Under the pieces are notes generated by a model, which was not told where the DNA came from, searched no databases, and saw only the letters and a program-made list of their open reading frames with translations. Position numbers and translations under genes: made by a program. Source: Sinohyriopsis cumingii (lineage: Eukaryota > Mollusca > Bivalvia > Unionida > Unionidae). Taken from it: DNA of 64,000 nt. The stretch covers positions 143,298,251 through 143,362,250 of the forward strand of contig CM068827.1 of assembly GCA_028554795.2 (NCBI GenBank). The letters run 5' to 3'. This document shows, piece after piece, positions 51,607-64,000 of the stretch. The stretch's first letter is position 1. Each line of letters starts with the position of its first letter.

Positions 51607-52371
51607 TCTAGACATTCATTGACTCGCTGATCTGTGGATAAATATTTCATTATATATACAGCAGTAGGGGAAAAAGGACAATTATAGAGAAAGTTGCCGC
51701 TAAGAAATGAAACTACTTGATGCCTTGCAGCAAATACTTTAAATCGCGTTCAGCACAGCCAAACCAGTTTTGTAACGTATGTATCTGACACGCACAAATG
51801 AGGATAAAAATCACAACATTCCGATTTTACAGCGTATTGTGTTTGATCTATTAAAGACCACACACTGCAGCGCAAGAGCAATCTTTGAGTCTAGACTTTA
51901 AACAAATTTTCTGAACTCTGAATCGGTAGATAGCGGGTCATAAAGCACTTAATCCGTAATACGTCTTTTGCGATAGACTGGGATTTGGAAACCTTCCAAA
52001 ACTGAAAATTATGCAACTGTAGTAACTGCCATTGTTGGAAAATATTCGAAATTTAGCCTGGAACATGCAATCTTTCCACCCAGCATATTAGTGACTAGAA
52101 TCAATTTATCAAATACTGTATGTTACATTGGCCTAATTTCTGTTGGAGAATATGGTTTTATTGTGATGTCCCGTCAAGTTAGTTTTTCTCAGCAATATTT
52201 TAATAACAGTAATTAGGATTCCTCTTGAAGCAGAACGCAAAGTTGGAACCATTGCTGTTTCTTTTTTTTAAAATAAAATTTGTCATTAAAATGGAAGCGT
52301 TATATTCGTCACAATAACTCACTTAAAACGTCCATCTTTCTTGGTCAAAACGTCCCTTTAGTCCAGAAGTA
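51607..52371. other. unannotated DNA
   Basis: Nothing is recognised. Confidence 0.4.
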
Positions 52372-52580
52372 TACCGTCTATACTCGCTTATAAGTGCAAA
52401 CTGCACAGACCCAGATCTGCCGTCGCATAATGAGCAGGCAGATCTGAGCCTGTGTTGTTTCTTAGGAGTTATCAGTGCAACAAACAACACAGACAATGAT
52501 TGTCAGGCGTATTATGCTACGTCGGATCAGAATCTATGTTGTTTGAAGTTGGACTGGATCTTAAGCGAGTACACACGGTA
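52372..52580 (-). mobile_element. palindromic MITE Z, copy D (near complete)
   Basis: The termini are TACCGTCTATACTCGCTTAT and CTTAAGCGAGTACACACGGTA. Lobe 1 pairs CAGATCTGCC with GGCAGATCTG. Lobe 2 pairs AACAACACAGA with TCTATGTTGTT. The linker reads GGAGTTATCAGTGCAACA. It is inverted relative to copies E-G. TA dinucleotides flank the CCGT...ACGG ends. Confidence 0.88.
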
Positions 52581-52990
52581 ACCTATTTTGCCCAACATTG
52601 ATTCTCTGTAACTCAGTGTTTCCCTTTACCAGCATTTGCGCCTCAGAGACCCCCACATTTTTAATTTGACCCCAGTTTTGATACCAAAGTTTGTTTTTTA
52701 CTCAGTCTGACCCCCAGTCTTGACACCAATGAGATTTTTGACTTTCAGTCTTGCACCCCTAAGGGATACACTGGTAACTGTGTAAGGGAACTAAAAGACA
52801 AAAAATAAGGATACAGGTACAATGTCCAGAGAAACCCCTATATGGAACAGTTTGACTTTAGTACAAAAGTGTGCTAGTATATGCAGAAGATCCTGCTATT
52901 CTTGTCGGTTTTTGTATGTTCTAGCTGTTTAGTTTTACTGCCATAAAACAAGGGTGGCAGGTTGAAGGTAACAGTGTTCGGAGTAGAAAT

Positions 52991-53210
52991 GCCGTGTATA
53001 CTCACTTATAGGTCGAGTCCAACTGCAAACAATATAGATCCTGATCTGCCATATCATACTGCACCTGTATATCGGGGTCTATGTTGCTTCTTCTACTGAT
53101 TACTCCTATAAAAAATGAATAGACTCAGATCTGCCGGCGCTTTATGCGACGAAAGCTCTTGGACTGTGCAGTTTGTAGTTGGACTCGTCTTATAAGCGAG
53201 TAAAACGGTA
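52991..53210 (+). mobile_element. palindromic MITE Z, copy E
   Basis: The termini are GCCGTGTATACTCACTTATA and CTTATAAGCGAGTAAAACGGTA. Both lobes are present, joined by TTCTACTGATTACTCCTA. The TIRs continue inward as GGTCGAGTCCAACTGC and GTAGTTGGACTCGTC. Confidence 0.88.
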
Positions 53211-53352
53211 GTGTTATGGTGGATTTAGATGAAGAACGAGAGCACTAAAAGAACGGTTGGCCAAGGAGTATCACCAGCGAAAAGTAGCAACAATATTGGT
53301 AAGAAATGACAACACTACCACCACTACTACCATCGTCGTCAGTGCTGCTGTT

Positions 53353-53628
53353 ACTACTACTGCTGAGGGGCCCCGAGTGGCCGAGTGGTCTAAAGCGCTC
53401 TTCGTTACGGATCACTGCCATCTCACCTCTGTCTGCGGCGGTTCGAGTCTAAGATTCAGCCAATGTGGGCATGTGAGAAAGCTTGCCAGTAGCTTCTCGT
53501 GGGTCGGTGGTTCTTTCCGGGGTTTTCCGGGTTCTTCCTCCACCATTAATACTGGTCGCCATGTATAGCCTATCGTGCTGAAAAATGGCGTTAAACCCCA
53601 CAACAACAACAACAACTACTACTGCTGA
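53353..53628 (+). mobile_element. SINE family 1 with target-site duplication
   Basis: The body 53367-53614 is full length with intact A and B boxes. A perfect 14-bp duplication, ACTACTACTGCTGA, flanks it (53353-53366, 53615-53628). It inserted in an ACT-rich simple sequence. Confidence 0.94.
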
Positions 53629-55499
53629 TGCTACGAACGCTTTCCTAAGATCTACTGCTACTACTAATATTATTACTGATAAACTAAAATAGCCGCCATG
53701 AATATCACAACAACAGCTATTATTCTTGATGTATAAACTATGCACCATGGTCTCACTGGATAGTTTCGTATTTTAAAACCTCCCTAATTTTTAAGGCAGA
53801 AGGCATGAACCTAATTATCATAAGCCTTGCATTTATAAATCCAAACAGAAGCTAAACCTGTAATGTGATTTAGATTTACTTTGAATACGGGTTGGCTTGT
53901 TTGGTGACTGCCTGTCACAGTTAGACTAGCACTGGAAATCAAATGCGTAACTTAGGTTGCAAATGAACAGCCGACTTGGTTTACGTATTTACGTACGTCT
54001 GCTACAGATGTAAATATCTAAAAATCGAGATGGTTAAGAGGTGATGAAAAGTATGCTAATTTGTTATAGTACTAGTGAACTTTATTCATGCATAAGTCAC
54101 ATACTGATTCTTTTAGCTGCCTTGTCACAGGAAAATATTCAAAATAGCTCTTTGCTGTCTAAAATGAATGTAAAATTGAGGGCTGGTGGCAGTGTTGGTT
54201 CAGTATAAAAGCCACCAGTTGTATAGGAATTAACCTGATTGCCACAGTCAAAATCTCACATACGTGCTTTCAACAAAAATCATTAGTTTGTTTTTATTTG
54301 TATCTTCAGTGTAAAAATTGGTCTCATTTTTCCGCAATAGGTCATTGTCGGATGCAAATTCACCAGATAAACTGTCCAGCGAGACCTAAGGCTGCAGTTT
54401 TCCGCCATGGCGCCGCCATGTTGGCTTTCCTTTTCTGAAAGTCTTAGATCATGTGTCTCGCTTTAAAAAAAGATGGGTTTGTCGGTTTTTTTATTGTTTT
54501 TCTGCCTAAACTTAATCAACCCACCTTTATCCGGATTCTGTCGGATATTCATTTCATCCAGTTAAAACATGGATTGTGTAAAAAAAAAAATATTCTTTCT
54601 ATTTCTCTTTCTGTCTTTCTCTCTATATATTGCTCCCTCACTTGTAAAATTTATGCATGCTTTATGTGAACGAAGGAAATTTATATAAATTTTAATAATT
54701 GTACTACAGCAATTGTAGAGTGTAAGGAACTTGCCTATACATGTAATAAATTTAGAACATTTATACATGTCAGTCCTTTCGAGGACAATATCAGCTATGC
54801 CCGTGCAAAATAATAACACTATCGCCAGGATATATTTATGGTACCCAAGCAATCGCTTTGGGCGTTTGCTCTTTTCTGCAACTCTTCTAAACCTTTAGCT
54901 ATTGTTGCTCAGCATTTATAATAACGGGTCAAAAACTGTATTGTTAATCTCTGAAACGGATCGAAACATCTCTTATTGTTCGAAAAAGATATTATATCTG
55001 TGAATTTTGTAAAGATTTGAAGCGATCAAAACATTCAAGCTCTAAAATCCCTCCATCATGCCCCAATTTTGAGAACGTTGATTGGCTAGGACGTCAACTA
55101 ATGACAGCTTGGCTGTTTGATAGGAGTATGGTTCCCTATAGATAACAAGCATGAACGCAGTCACTCGTAAGTTACCGACAATCAGCTGGGGATTTATCTC
55201 TCGAAGTGCACGAGTAACTTTCCGCTTTCTCTTAATCCTCACACTTCATGGACTTCCGATTTCTCCCAAAGCTAAGGTCAAGGGTTTCCTAAGAGATGAT
55301 TTTGTGGAATTGCATCCGTAATACTGAGGAAACCCTTTAGACTGATTTTATTGGACAAAGACTTTTAACTTTCTTCGCTGCGTCAATATTGCTATGATTA
55401 GCTGACTCAAGCAGTCATGGTTAATTAGATATAATATATAACCAGCATTGTTGACAATATGTTGAATACTTTTGCTCTCGCTTTATATTATTGTTACCA
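53629..55499. other. unannotated DNA
   Basis: It contains a TC-rich patch (54590-54635) and an A run (54580). No gene is recognised. Confidence 0.4.
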
Positions 55500-55875
55500 G
55501 GTAAAAACTATACATTATTATACATTATTATTGCCATAAAAACGATACATAATTATAACCATCTGAAAAGATACATTATTATGACATTATTATTACCATG
55601 TAAAAACGAAACATTATTATAAATCAATGGAGCCATCTAAAACAACACATTATTATGACCATGTAAAAACGATACATTAGTATTACATTGTATAAAGGAT
55701 ACATTAGTATATATTATTATTTCCATGAAAAAGATACATTATTTGTACCATGTACAAACGATACATTATTACCACGTATAAAAAGATGCATTAATATTAT
55801 CATGTATAAACGATAGATTATTACACACTATTATTATCATGTATAAACGATACATTATTATTACCATGTACATTT
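55500..55875. repeat. minisatellite of CATGTAAAAACGATACATTATTA type
   Basis: Roughly ten units of variable length (about 25-45 bp) built on CCATGTAAAAACGATACATT and ATTATTA. They are heavily diverged and non-coding. Confidence 0.85.
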
Positions 55876-56044
55876 TGCACATTTTTTGTCATATTCACTT
55901 TATGCCATGCCATCACTGGGACAGATTTAAAGTTTCAGTGAAAGGTAAACATCAAATATCAGTATAACAAGAGAACAAACACATCGCTAAAATCCTTTCA
56001 AAACTTATCGGGCAAGATAGATGATTTAAATAATTTAATACAAG

Positions 56045-56497
56045 GACTTAATGTAATAACGTTATAAAAGTATCTATTGTGATAACCTCATACAAGTACC
56101 TATTGCAATAACGTAATACAATCACCTATTGCAATAAAGTAATTCGAGTACCTATTGCAATAACGTAATAAAAGTACATATTGCAATAACGTAATAAAAG
56201 TACCTATTACAATAACGTAATACAAGAAGCTATTGCAATAACTTAAAATGATGCTATTGCAATAACGTAATACAAGTACTTATTGCAATAACTTAAAAAA
56301 GAACATATTGCAATAGCATAATACAAGTACCTAATGTAATAAAGTATTACAAATACCTATTGCAATAACCTAACACAAGTACCTATTGCAACAACGTAAT
56401 ACAAGTGCCTATTGCAATAACGCAATACAAGTACCTTCTGCAATAACCTAATGCAAGTATCTATTGCAATAACCGAATACAAGTACCTACTGCAAAT
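56045..56497. repeat. 26-bp minisatellite
   Basis: About 16 units of GTACCTATTGCAATAACGTA, then ATACAA, with substitutions and occasional one- to three-base changes. Confidence 0.92.
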
Positions 56498-56550
56498 AAC
56501 TGAAAATGGCACAGCTTAATGTGTGTCATCTTCAGGTATTAAAAACAATG

Positions 56551-56731
56551 TACTGTATGTACTTGCTTATAAGTTGAGTAAAACTGCAAAAAACAAAGAT
56601 ACTGATCTGCCACAGCATAATGTGCCTGCAGATCAAAGTATATTTTTTTTTGTTCTGCTGATTACTCAAACTGCACAGACCCAGATCTGCCGGTGTATTT
56701 GAACTCGACTTAACAGTGGGTATATGCAGTA
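56551..56731 (+). mobile_element. palindromic MITE Z, copy F
   Basis: The termini TACTGTATGTACTTGCTTAT and GTGGGTATATGCAGTA are diverged. The left lobe is intact (CTGATCTGCC against GCAGATCA), the linker is TTCTGCTGATTACTC, and the right lobe is shortened by a deletion. Confidence 0.78.
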
Positions 56732-57271
56732 AGGCTTTCCTCTTTGTTAGTTCTTACGTTAGTTACTGTTTTGATAACAGAACACGTTGCCTCTAGTTCA
56801 GTCCTTAATGTTACAGTGGTGAGAGGGGTGGGGATGGCAGTCTGAGGTTATGATATGTCCAGTAAGTGATTGATGCCGACAGACTATTAGTTTCTCCTGC
56901 ATTTGAGACCAGTTTCAAACTGCTACGATGCCTTATGGAGGACCTAGTGCAAAGTGTACAAAACTATGAAAGATCCCAGGGTATTGGGTTATGGAAGATC
57001 CCGGGTACCGGGTTTTGTGAGAGTTTCCGTCAAGGTATGGATAGGTTTGAATAACACAGTACTCAATTGGTTTCTCAAATTAATTGCCAGATCTGGAAAG
57101 GAACGTTGAAATGTAGTAACAAACCATTAGCCTGGTGGACTAGACTATAATTAGTTTCCACTATGGTTCAACAAAACTTCTACGCTAAACCTTTTCCTTT
57201 CTGCTTGTATGGTCTGAATAATAAACTAATGTATGTGATTTTTGCACTCTCCAGTTAAAATATGTAGAGGG
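56732..57271. other. unannotated DNA
   Basis: I see two imperfect copies of an AAGATCCCRGGTAYYGGGTT phrase (56971-57016). No gene is recognised. Confidence 0.35.
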
Positions 57272-57491
57272 TACCGTTTTTACTCGCTTTTAAGTCAAAT
57301 CAAATTGCAAACAACAAAAATCCTGATATGCCGTATCTCAATGCTCCTGGAGATTAATGTATGTGATGTTTGTTCTACTGATTACTCCTAACAAACTGCA
57401 TAGAACCCGATCTGCCAGCGTATTATGGGACGACAGATCTGGATCTATGCAGTTTACAATTGGACTCGTCTTATAAGCGAGTATTGACGGT
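57272..57491 (+). mobile_element. palindromic MITE Z, copy G (near complete)
   Basis: The left end is TACCGTTTTTACTCGCTTTT. The right end is CTTATAAGCGAGTATTGACGGT. Both lobes and the TTCTACTGATTACTCCTA linker are present. It has the same orientation as copies E and F. Confidence 0.88.
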
Positions 57492-57589
57492 GTTTTCTTT
57501 CCTTACGGATAAATTTCATCGTGCGGTACAATATTGTCGCTGCTTACCAAACCCGATTTCGGGAGTGAGACAAAAAGTGATGCCCTAAA

Positions 57590-57752
57590 TACCTAACTGT
57601 CCTTGACACACAGATGTCCTAGATACTCAACTGTCCTAGATACACAGTTGTCCTAGCTACACAACTGTTTTAGGCACCCAGCTGTCCCATATACCAACTG
57701 TCCTAGGTACACAGCTGTCCTAGCTATACAGTTGTAATAGGTACAAAGCTGT
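57590..57752. repeat. 17-bp minisatellite, left part
   Basis: Tandem CTGTCCTAGGTACACAA units, about nine here. The same array continues at 58016-58160 after a SINE insertion. Confidence 0.9.
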
Positions 57753-58015
57753 TGTTATTGTTGTTGTTGTTGTTGTTGTTGTTATAGGGTTTAACGCCGT
57801 TTTCTCAGCACAATATAGGCTATACATGGCGGCCAGTATTAATGGTGGAGGAAGAACCCGGGAAAACCCCGGAAAGAACCACCGACCCACGAGAAGCTAC
57901 TGGCAAGATTTCTCACATATCCACATTGGTCGAGCCAGAGACTCGAACCCACGCAGACAGAGGTGAGATGACAGTGATCCGTGACGGAGAGCGCTTTAGA
58001 CCGCTCGGCCACTCG
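57753..58015 (-). mobile_element. SINE family 1 inserted into the 17-bp minisatellite
   Basis: Read on the minus strand it is full length, with head CGAGTGGCCGAGCGGTCTAA, B box GGTTCGAGTCT-like, and tail GTTAAACCC(TAT)(AAC)n. The flanks GTACAAAGCTGT and GTACACAGCTGT differ by one base and are themselves minisatellite units. They could be the target-site duplication or simply neighbouring repeats. Confidence 0.92.
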
Positions 58016-58160
58016 AGTACACAGCTGTCCTAGATACCTAACTGTTTTAGGTATACAACTGTCCAAGTTACACACCTGTCCTGGATACACAACTGTCCTA
58101 GGTACACACTTGTCCTAGGTACACATCTGTCCTAGGTACACATCTGTCCTAATTACACAG
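58016..58160. repeat. 17-bp minisatellite, right part
   Basis: About eight more CTGTCCTAGGTACACA-type units in the same register and orientation as 57590-57752. Confidence 0.9.
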
Positions 58161-61100
58161 ATGCATTGGAATTTAATAAACAATTGCCTTCTTCATATAC
58201 TCAAGGAATCGTTCACGTAAGTAACCAATTAAAGATGTGTTCTTTCGTATTTCATGCTCGTGTCCATGGTAACATATCTTAAAATTATTTAAGGTATAAA
58301 TACCCAAAAGAACATTCTGTAAAAATTCTGCATTGTCTTACTTTTTCTGGTGGGAGTAAATAATTTCTTGTTTTGAAAAGGATAGTTCCTGTAAACAATA
58401 CCGTTGCATACGACATAATTAGATAACACATGGGATAACCTAAGGTGTCGCTTCAGTCCAGTGATACGAGCCGGATGTTACTTTACACTTTTAAGGCAAC
58501 ATAATTCCTTAAATAACTCATTTCATTATAGATTTGAGTAAAATTTGTGACCAATTATATTTGGCCGTGCATGGTAAATATTTATATTATTTCAAGTTTT
58601 ATACAGAACCTTTAATTCCAAAAACTTATTGGAGAAAAAGGGAGAAAAAAAAACTATCTCTGCAAGGAGTTCTACATCGACTGCAATATTCTCTGCAAGG
58701 AGTTCTATATCGACCTTTGACCTGTTCCTAATAACTGTATGCCACTCCTTCGCAATTTTAATTAAATTTCAAATGAATCCCATAGATGATGAGTTCGATT
58801 CATTTTAAAGTTTTTTTCTTTCTTTCTGCTCTTTTGATATATTTAATACTAACTTGTACCAAATTTTTTAATTGCTTATTTGGCAGACATAATGGCAAAA
58901 TATGGGGAGTCAAATGCGTGACGCATTTGCAATAGAGCTATTTTTCGTTTAGATATATTGTTCAGATTTAAAATTTTCTATCCTTCCTGGTGCCTCCACC
59001 AAAAGAAAGGAAAGAAGCAAAGAAAGAAATCTCCCCCCCCCCACCAAACTAATTTTCCTCAAGAAAAAAATAACGCAGAGAGAAAAGATGTCAAGCATGC
59101 AAAGTCTTTAACTTATTATCAGGATTTTAAAGAAGAAACGTCAATTTAAGTTGGCAGCAGTTCTTACTGGCTCTGGACGTTATCATAACTGACTTGATCA
59201 ACTAATGCCCACCTCCACAAAAATCAGACAGTGGGCCATGTTCCGTTTTTCTGCCATGATTCATCCTTGCACACCAACTACTTTAATGTACGTGTATTGT
59301 TCTTCATGAAAAGAGGAGTTATATGTCTGGTTCTGCGGAAGAAAAACAGGATTGAAAGACTGCTTTGTTCTATAAGATGCGATTTAGCCTATTTCCCATT
59401 CAACTGGCATTTGGTTTACATCATGAACATTACAGCAGACCAATTCGTATCTTCGAAGCGTATAACCTACATTTTTAATAAACCATTTCGAATAGTTGGA
59501 AACATATGCATCTAAAATTTATATCAGATTTCAGTTGACCGAATTAACCATGATCTAGTATTGGCTTTTATTGTTTGAAGATTACAACGTTTAAGAAACA
59601 TTTTACTGAATGGATAATAGTTAAAACATCAGCGTTACACTTCATATATCCCAGTTTTAATCTAAGATACCGTCACTTGCAGAAGATCAGAGCATGTTAG
59701 CCTATTTCATTCCTCTGTTGGGACGGGGACTCTGGTTTAACCAATCTTTTGATTATTATCTTTCTGTGTTCGTTACGCAAATTCAGAAAATAGAAGAATA
59801 TTATACAGTTTTAGCACAAATAGTCATTAGCAATCTACAAGGATATCAGTTGACCTTATCAGAAGAGTTGCTTGATAACTCGAAATGATCATTTATGCAC
59901 GCAGCAGCTAAAGCGAAGCACAGGAAAGCACAACAACATTTGCTTAAAACAATATCATTCTTGCAGATTAACAATGAAAACATTTTCTTTACTGTTCCAA
60001 AGGAGGTTGAATCAGGTTGAATTGTACTGCATGTATGCAGAAAAGGAAACTTTTACACGAAATCCAAAACCTCTTTTGTACTCTATAAGCAACGCTTTAA
60101 AAATGTACTCGAGGATGGGCTGCATTCATTTCATTTTCCATATCAGATCATGTGTCTATGTGTATAAGAAAATTTGAGTCCAGTTAGATTATACTCATCA
60201 CCGTTTAATCCACGACAAAATCCTATTTCGTAAGGCATTTATCTTTGCTTTGCAGAATTTTGGATATCAATGGCTGCCTCTGTTACATTTACATGGAACG
60301 GTGGATTAGGATCTGTAACAATGCAATAGCCCCACGATGAAGAATGTCACTAGGTCAAAACAGGTCACCGCTAGAATCCTATTCTTTTTGTTAAGATATA
60401 ATCTTGGTTAACATACCGATACATTCTTTATCTCCGTTAATAGACCCGTTAACTTTGCATTATATGAAGTTCCTGGGAACATGCCAGGTTTTCCTCACCA
60501 CCTTAATCCTGTTATCATGGGGTCAGACTGAGTAGTTATATTATCATTGCTATCACTTATAGTATTCATTAATTTTGCTCCCGATCTTTGGTAAAGAAGA
60601 CAATGGCATCTGTTATAGAAAAGATATAACGGAGATATACGACCAATGCGAACACGATTATACGCTATCAAATTTAAATCCTTCCCGAATATCATGTTTA
60701 ACAACACAGATGTATAAACAATATGGCAAGAATACGTTTAATGAAGTGAACTGACCCAAATTCCATCAACGCAGATGCGTTCATGATACCATCAATACTA
60801 TTTGCATGTCTTTATACAATTAACTGACCTACATTCCTGGGGAGCAAAGATACGGATTATAAGGTTCCACCACGAGATATCATAACAGGTAATTCTGACA
60901 ACAATGCATGAGACCTGTCTTTGTCAGCAGGAGAGAAGACTATCCCGACAATGTAGAAACGAACTTTAATTACTTAATGCACGTCAGATCAATTGTTGAG
61001 CCAAGAAGGAAACCATCACGTATTGCCCGATGATCGCATCATCAGTGAATTTAAAACAATTTGTTGTAACAAAGACATTCTTTAGTGTCTGTTTTTCTTC

Positions 61101-63180
61101 TTTCTTTTATAGTTTGAAGAAGGTTTCATGTGACAGATGCTTCAGAAACTATCCAAATAATGTCGTTCTTTGTTCTCTGTGTTGGAAATGTGCAGTACCT
61201 GAGTCAAGCTAGCATACTGTAAGCGGTCATAATAAAATACAATGTCCTCACTAAGGTGAACGTTGCAAGACCGTTACCCGAGACTATTACAAACGTAGCC
61301 AATACGAATAATGCAGTAAAAAAGATCAGTGCTTGATAGGATATATTTAATTTTATAGAATTCAAAACAAATTAGATTAAATAGATGCTTTCTAACGCAA
61401 TCGTGTACGAGAACAATACAGAACAAAAATAGGAAATACGAATTCGGTATCGCATAAGATTTAAGATCCAATAGAAATGAATATGGAAGGTAACTGTTTA
61501 AACATCTTGAGATTATGTAATATTATAGGCAGCGAAGTAAGTCAACAAAGTTTTAAAACCATTCCAGCAAAGTATCAGCGAAGATAATGTAAGTCTTGAC
61601 CGGACATTGGAGGTGTAATGTTGCATATGGTCTGATACAACAAATCGACATGCCACAGTTAATAAAGTCAGTCACAGATGATACTTACTGTAGGTCCAAC
61701 ATAAAGACAGAGGATTGATCCCTAGAACTGGATCGCCAATGATACATTAGAACATCCTGGAAGGTAGGGTATCATATCAGCATCCCGAATTCTTGGAACA
61801 TACCCAGTCTTCTTGCAGGAAACTAAAAGAAACTAACCGTTCCTGTGGAAAACAAGATCTAAAACTCATTGGCAGTCCTCGTCCGAGCAATAACAACCTC
61901 ATGCCATTTTCAGAAAGTGATTCTTGGCAGACTGGATTTGTATCCTCCACGACTAGCCATAGTAACCTTGTGATACATAGTCAGAGATTTCAAAGAATCT
62001 GCATCCATCCCCATCTTAATTATTTTAATGATTTGTTCTCTGATATCAAATACTAGGACCTTTACAACCTCTGCTGCACATTGTGTCTGTGTTTTTGTTT
62101 TCGCCGTCAAAGCACACAGAAACTTTTATTTGACAACAGTCGTAATCGTTTATGTATGGAACTTCTACTATTAACCAGCGTTCCAAGCACACAGTGTCAA
62201 CTCCACGAATTGCACCTGTTTCTTAAAACCAGAAATAAAATACATTTGAAGGTAATGTGTGGCACTACTGGATAACAATTGTGGTCGATGACTTAGAAAT
62301 TGTTCGTTAAAACGATAATAATATAGAAAAATTAATAAGGGGAATTTCGGTGTTATAGTGATCCAAATTTTTGTTTGTGAAGTTTACTACAAAAACCTGA
62401 AAAACAAATAAGATGATCGAACGTGGCTGATAATGGCTGATACAGATTCCCTGCGTGGCTTGCATAGTGACACGAAGTATGGTATTATGTTCATTTTTAC
62501 AAATGGATAAGACTGTCCCTGACCTGAGTGTAACAGTATTTTCTTGGTTATGGTAAAAACTTTATTCAGGGCTGATAAAAGTGATAAGAAGTTTGTAAAA
62601 CAATTTTATAATAATCTAATCTTCCAAATCTGCTTCTTCAATCGCAACGAAGATTATGAAAAGGTGATTTGCTCAAAATATACAACACTATATGTATAGC
62701 ATCAACTTGAAATCCTTGAATATCTTATTATGAGGATATATGATCCACCCATCCGTTTTGGTGCTTTATTTATCGTTATCAAGGGATGATCGAAAACGGT
62801 GTTATTGCCCGGATAGAGTAATTAATAACATAAAATATGAAATTAATGGATGGAATAGCAGAGCTCTGAGCAAAGATACATACCAGAACAACACGAGCCC
62901 CCGTATTACAATATAGCAATCTAATCAATTATATAAACAAAATGAAATTGAACATGACATTTGAATTATACACTTTCTCTTAGAAATATAATTATAAAAT
63001 TTATGCAAAATGCAATTAGCCGTTTTGTTATACCGATAAAACAAATTTCATCATTGAACTGAGTGGCTGATCGAACTCAAATTGCCGGCATGTCTGCACA
63101 ACCTGGTTGCTTCCGGTCCATCCAAATCACTGCTGGTGACAGGTCAGCATCGTCATATTTCTTTTCATTCTCTTTCACTG
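58161..63180. other. unannotated AT-rich DNA
   Basis: The only internal structure I see is a duplicated TCTGCAAGGAGTTCTA phrase (58658-58706) and a C run (59033-59042). The open stretches are below about 100 codons and show no motif. Confidence 0.4.
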
Positions 63181-63204
63181 TCTGTATGTCCATCTGTCTG
63201 TGTC

Positions 63205-63284
<80 letters not shown>
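63181..63284. repeat. (TGTC)n-(TC)n compound microsatellite
   Basis: TGTC units pass into TC units. Serine/leucine/valine or Arg/Glu-rich frames across it on both strands are artefacts. Confidence 0.96.
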
Positions 63285-63286
<2 letters not shown>

Positions 63287-64000
63287 GCCTCTTCGGGTCA
63301 TCAACCTTAACTTGGTTGCAGTCTACACTCATTCCAACTGGTAGCACTGGTATGGAGCTATTTTTTCCTTCAAATAAATAAAACGCAAGCTAAATATTTG
63401 TCAGGATTTTCTTCTCCTGGAATCAAAGTATACCCCCATTGTTTTTATGTCAGATATCGTCTTATCGCAATTCAACAGAAATAAGCTAATATGGTCAGTT
63501 CGCAACCTGAAACACACATACAACCTTATTATGATAAAAACTGATGTATTTTCCCTTAGCTGCTAGCCGCATTCATTACTGGAACCATGACAAAACTAGA
63601 ACCTTTAGACAAAATATTACAACACACCATGGGCTGTATATTACTAGGTGAACGATCTCTGTCAATAACCTTGATTTTTCTTTGTTAAGAGAATTCACGA
63701 CTTAATTACACAAATGATTAATGGACTTCACGTCTTGTCTTAACGATATCACATGCCAATTAAAGATTTATTGACAAAGACATAGTAAAATCAATTCTTA
63801 GCATACATGATCCATGTCATTTAAGACATAAATTTATGACTTTCCTACAATTCTTGATTTCTGTTACATACAAACCACTAAATCGGACCACATTCATATC
63901 AATTAAATATTGTCTGACATTCTTACAATACATGAATCGTATAACATTCAAGATAATGAATGCAAGATTAACTCAAGGAAAATTGAAATATGAATTTAAA
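63285..64000. other. unannotated AT-rich DNA
   Basis: No gene or repeat is recognised up to the window end. Confidence 0.4.

Noticed and set aside
63063..63381. Ser/Leu/Val-rich and Arg/Glu/Asp-rich frames on opposite strands
   Set aside because: They are translations of the TGTC/TC microsatellite.

Overview
This window reads as intergenic or intronic DNA from a metazoan, most likely a mollusc or another marine invertebrate. The evidence is an AT-rich background, no long host reading frames, many micro- and minisatellites, several copies of a tRNA-derived SINE with an (AAC)n tail, non-LTR retrotransposon remains and palindromic MITE-like elements. No host protein gene, rRNA or functional tRNA is supported. 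The phylum is inferred from the style of the repeats and was not tested.

The standout is 12.7-17.1 kb: six tightly packed, same-strand viral-type genes separated by only about 20-40 bases (the last two overlap by one base). They include a double-jelly-roll (DJR) major capsid protein and an adenovirus-type cysteine protease. Around these lie a coiled-coil/Q-rich gene ending in a conserved-looking C-terminal segment, two small genes with hydrophobic stretches and basic G-L-R-x-P tails, and one last unrecognised gene. This is the capsid/morphogenesis module of a Polinton/Maverick- or adintovirus-like endogenous virus. Every gene carries stop codons or frameshifts, so the copy is decayed. No DNA polymerase B, integrase or packaging ATPase can be seen. 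On the right the module runs into the 3' tail of an opposite-strand, 5'-truncated CR1/Rex1-like LINE (17.1-18.3 kb). Two kinds of non-coding signal sit in the module: short perfect hairpins at or just after four gene ends, and an identical 11-mer in front of the first gene and of the protease.

The rest is repeat landscape. SINE family 1 has seven good copies (0.8, 11.5, 30.3, 45.8, 51.3, 53.4 and 57.8 kb), four of them with perfect 12-14 bp target-site duplications. A second tRNA-derived family has copies at 36.7 and 50.0 kb. A palindromic two-lobed MITE family of about 220 bp has seven copies between 37.8 and 57.5 kb. Other mobile remnants are a LINE with an RNase H domain (42.2-43.0 kb), an RT C-terminal zinc-knuckle remnant (26.0-26.5 kb), a probable hAT-like MITE (24.0-24.3 kb), a TIR element at 9.4-9.9 kb with a foldback relative at 33.8 kb, an inverted pair of repeats of at least 550 bp (20.0 and 31.7 kb), and a perfect 29-bp inverted repeat enclosing an AT microsatellite (37.1-37.4 kb). 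Minisatellites occur at 4.0, 18.8, 22.6, 32.8, 41.0, 55.5, 56.0 and 57.6 kb. The last of these is split by a SINE insertion.
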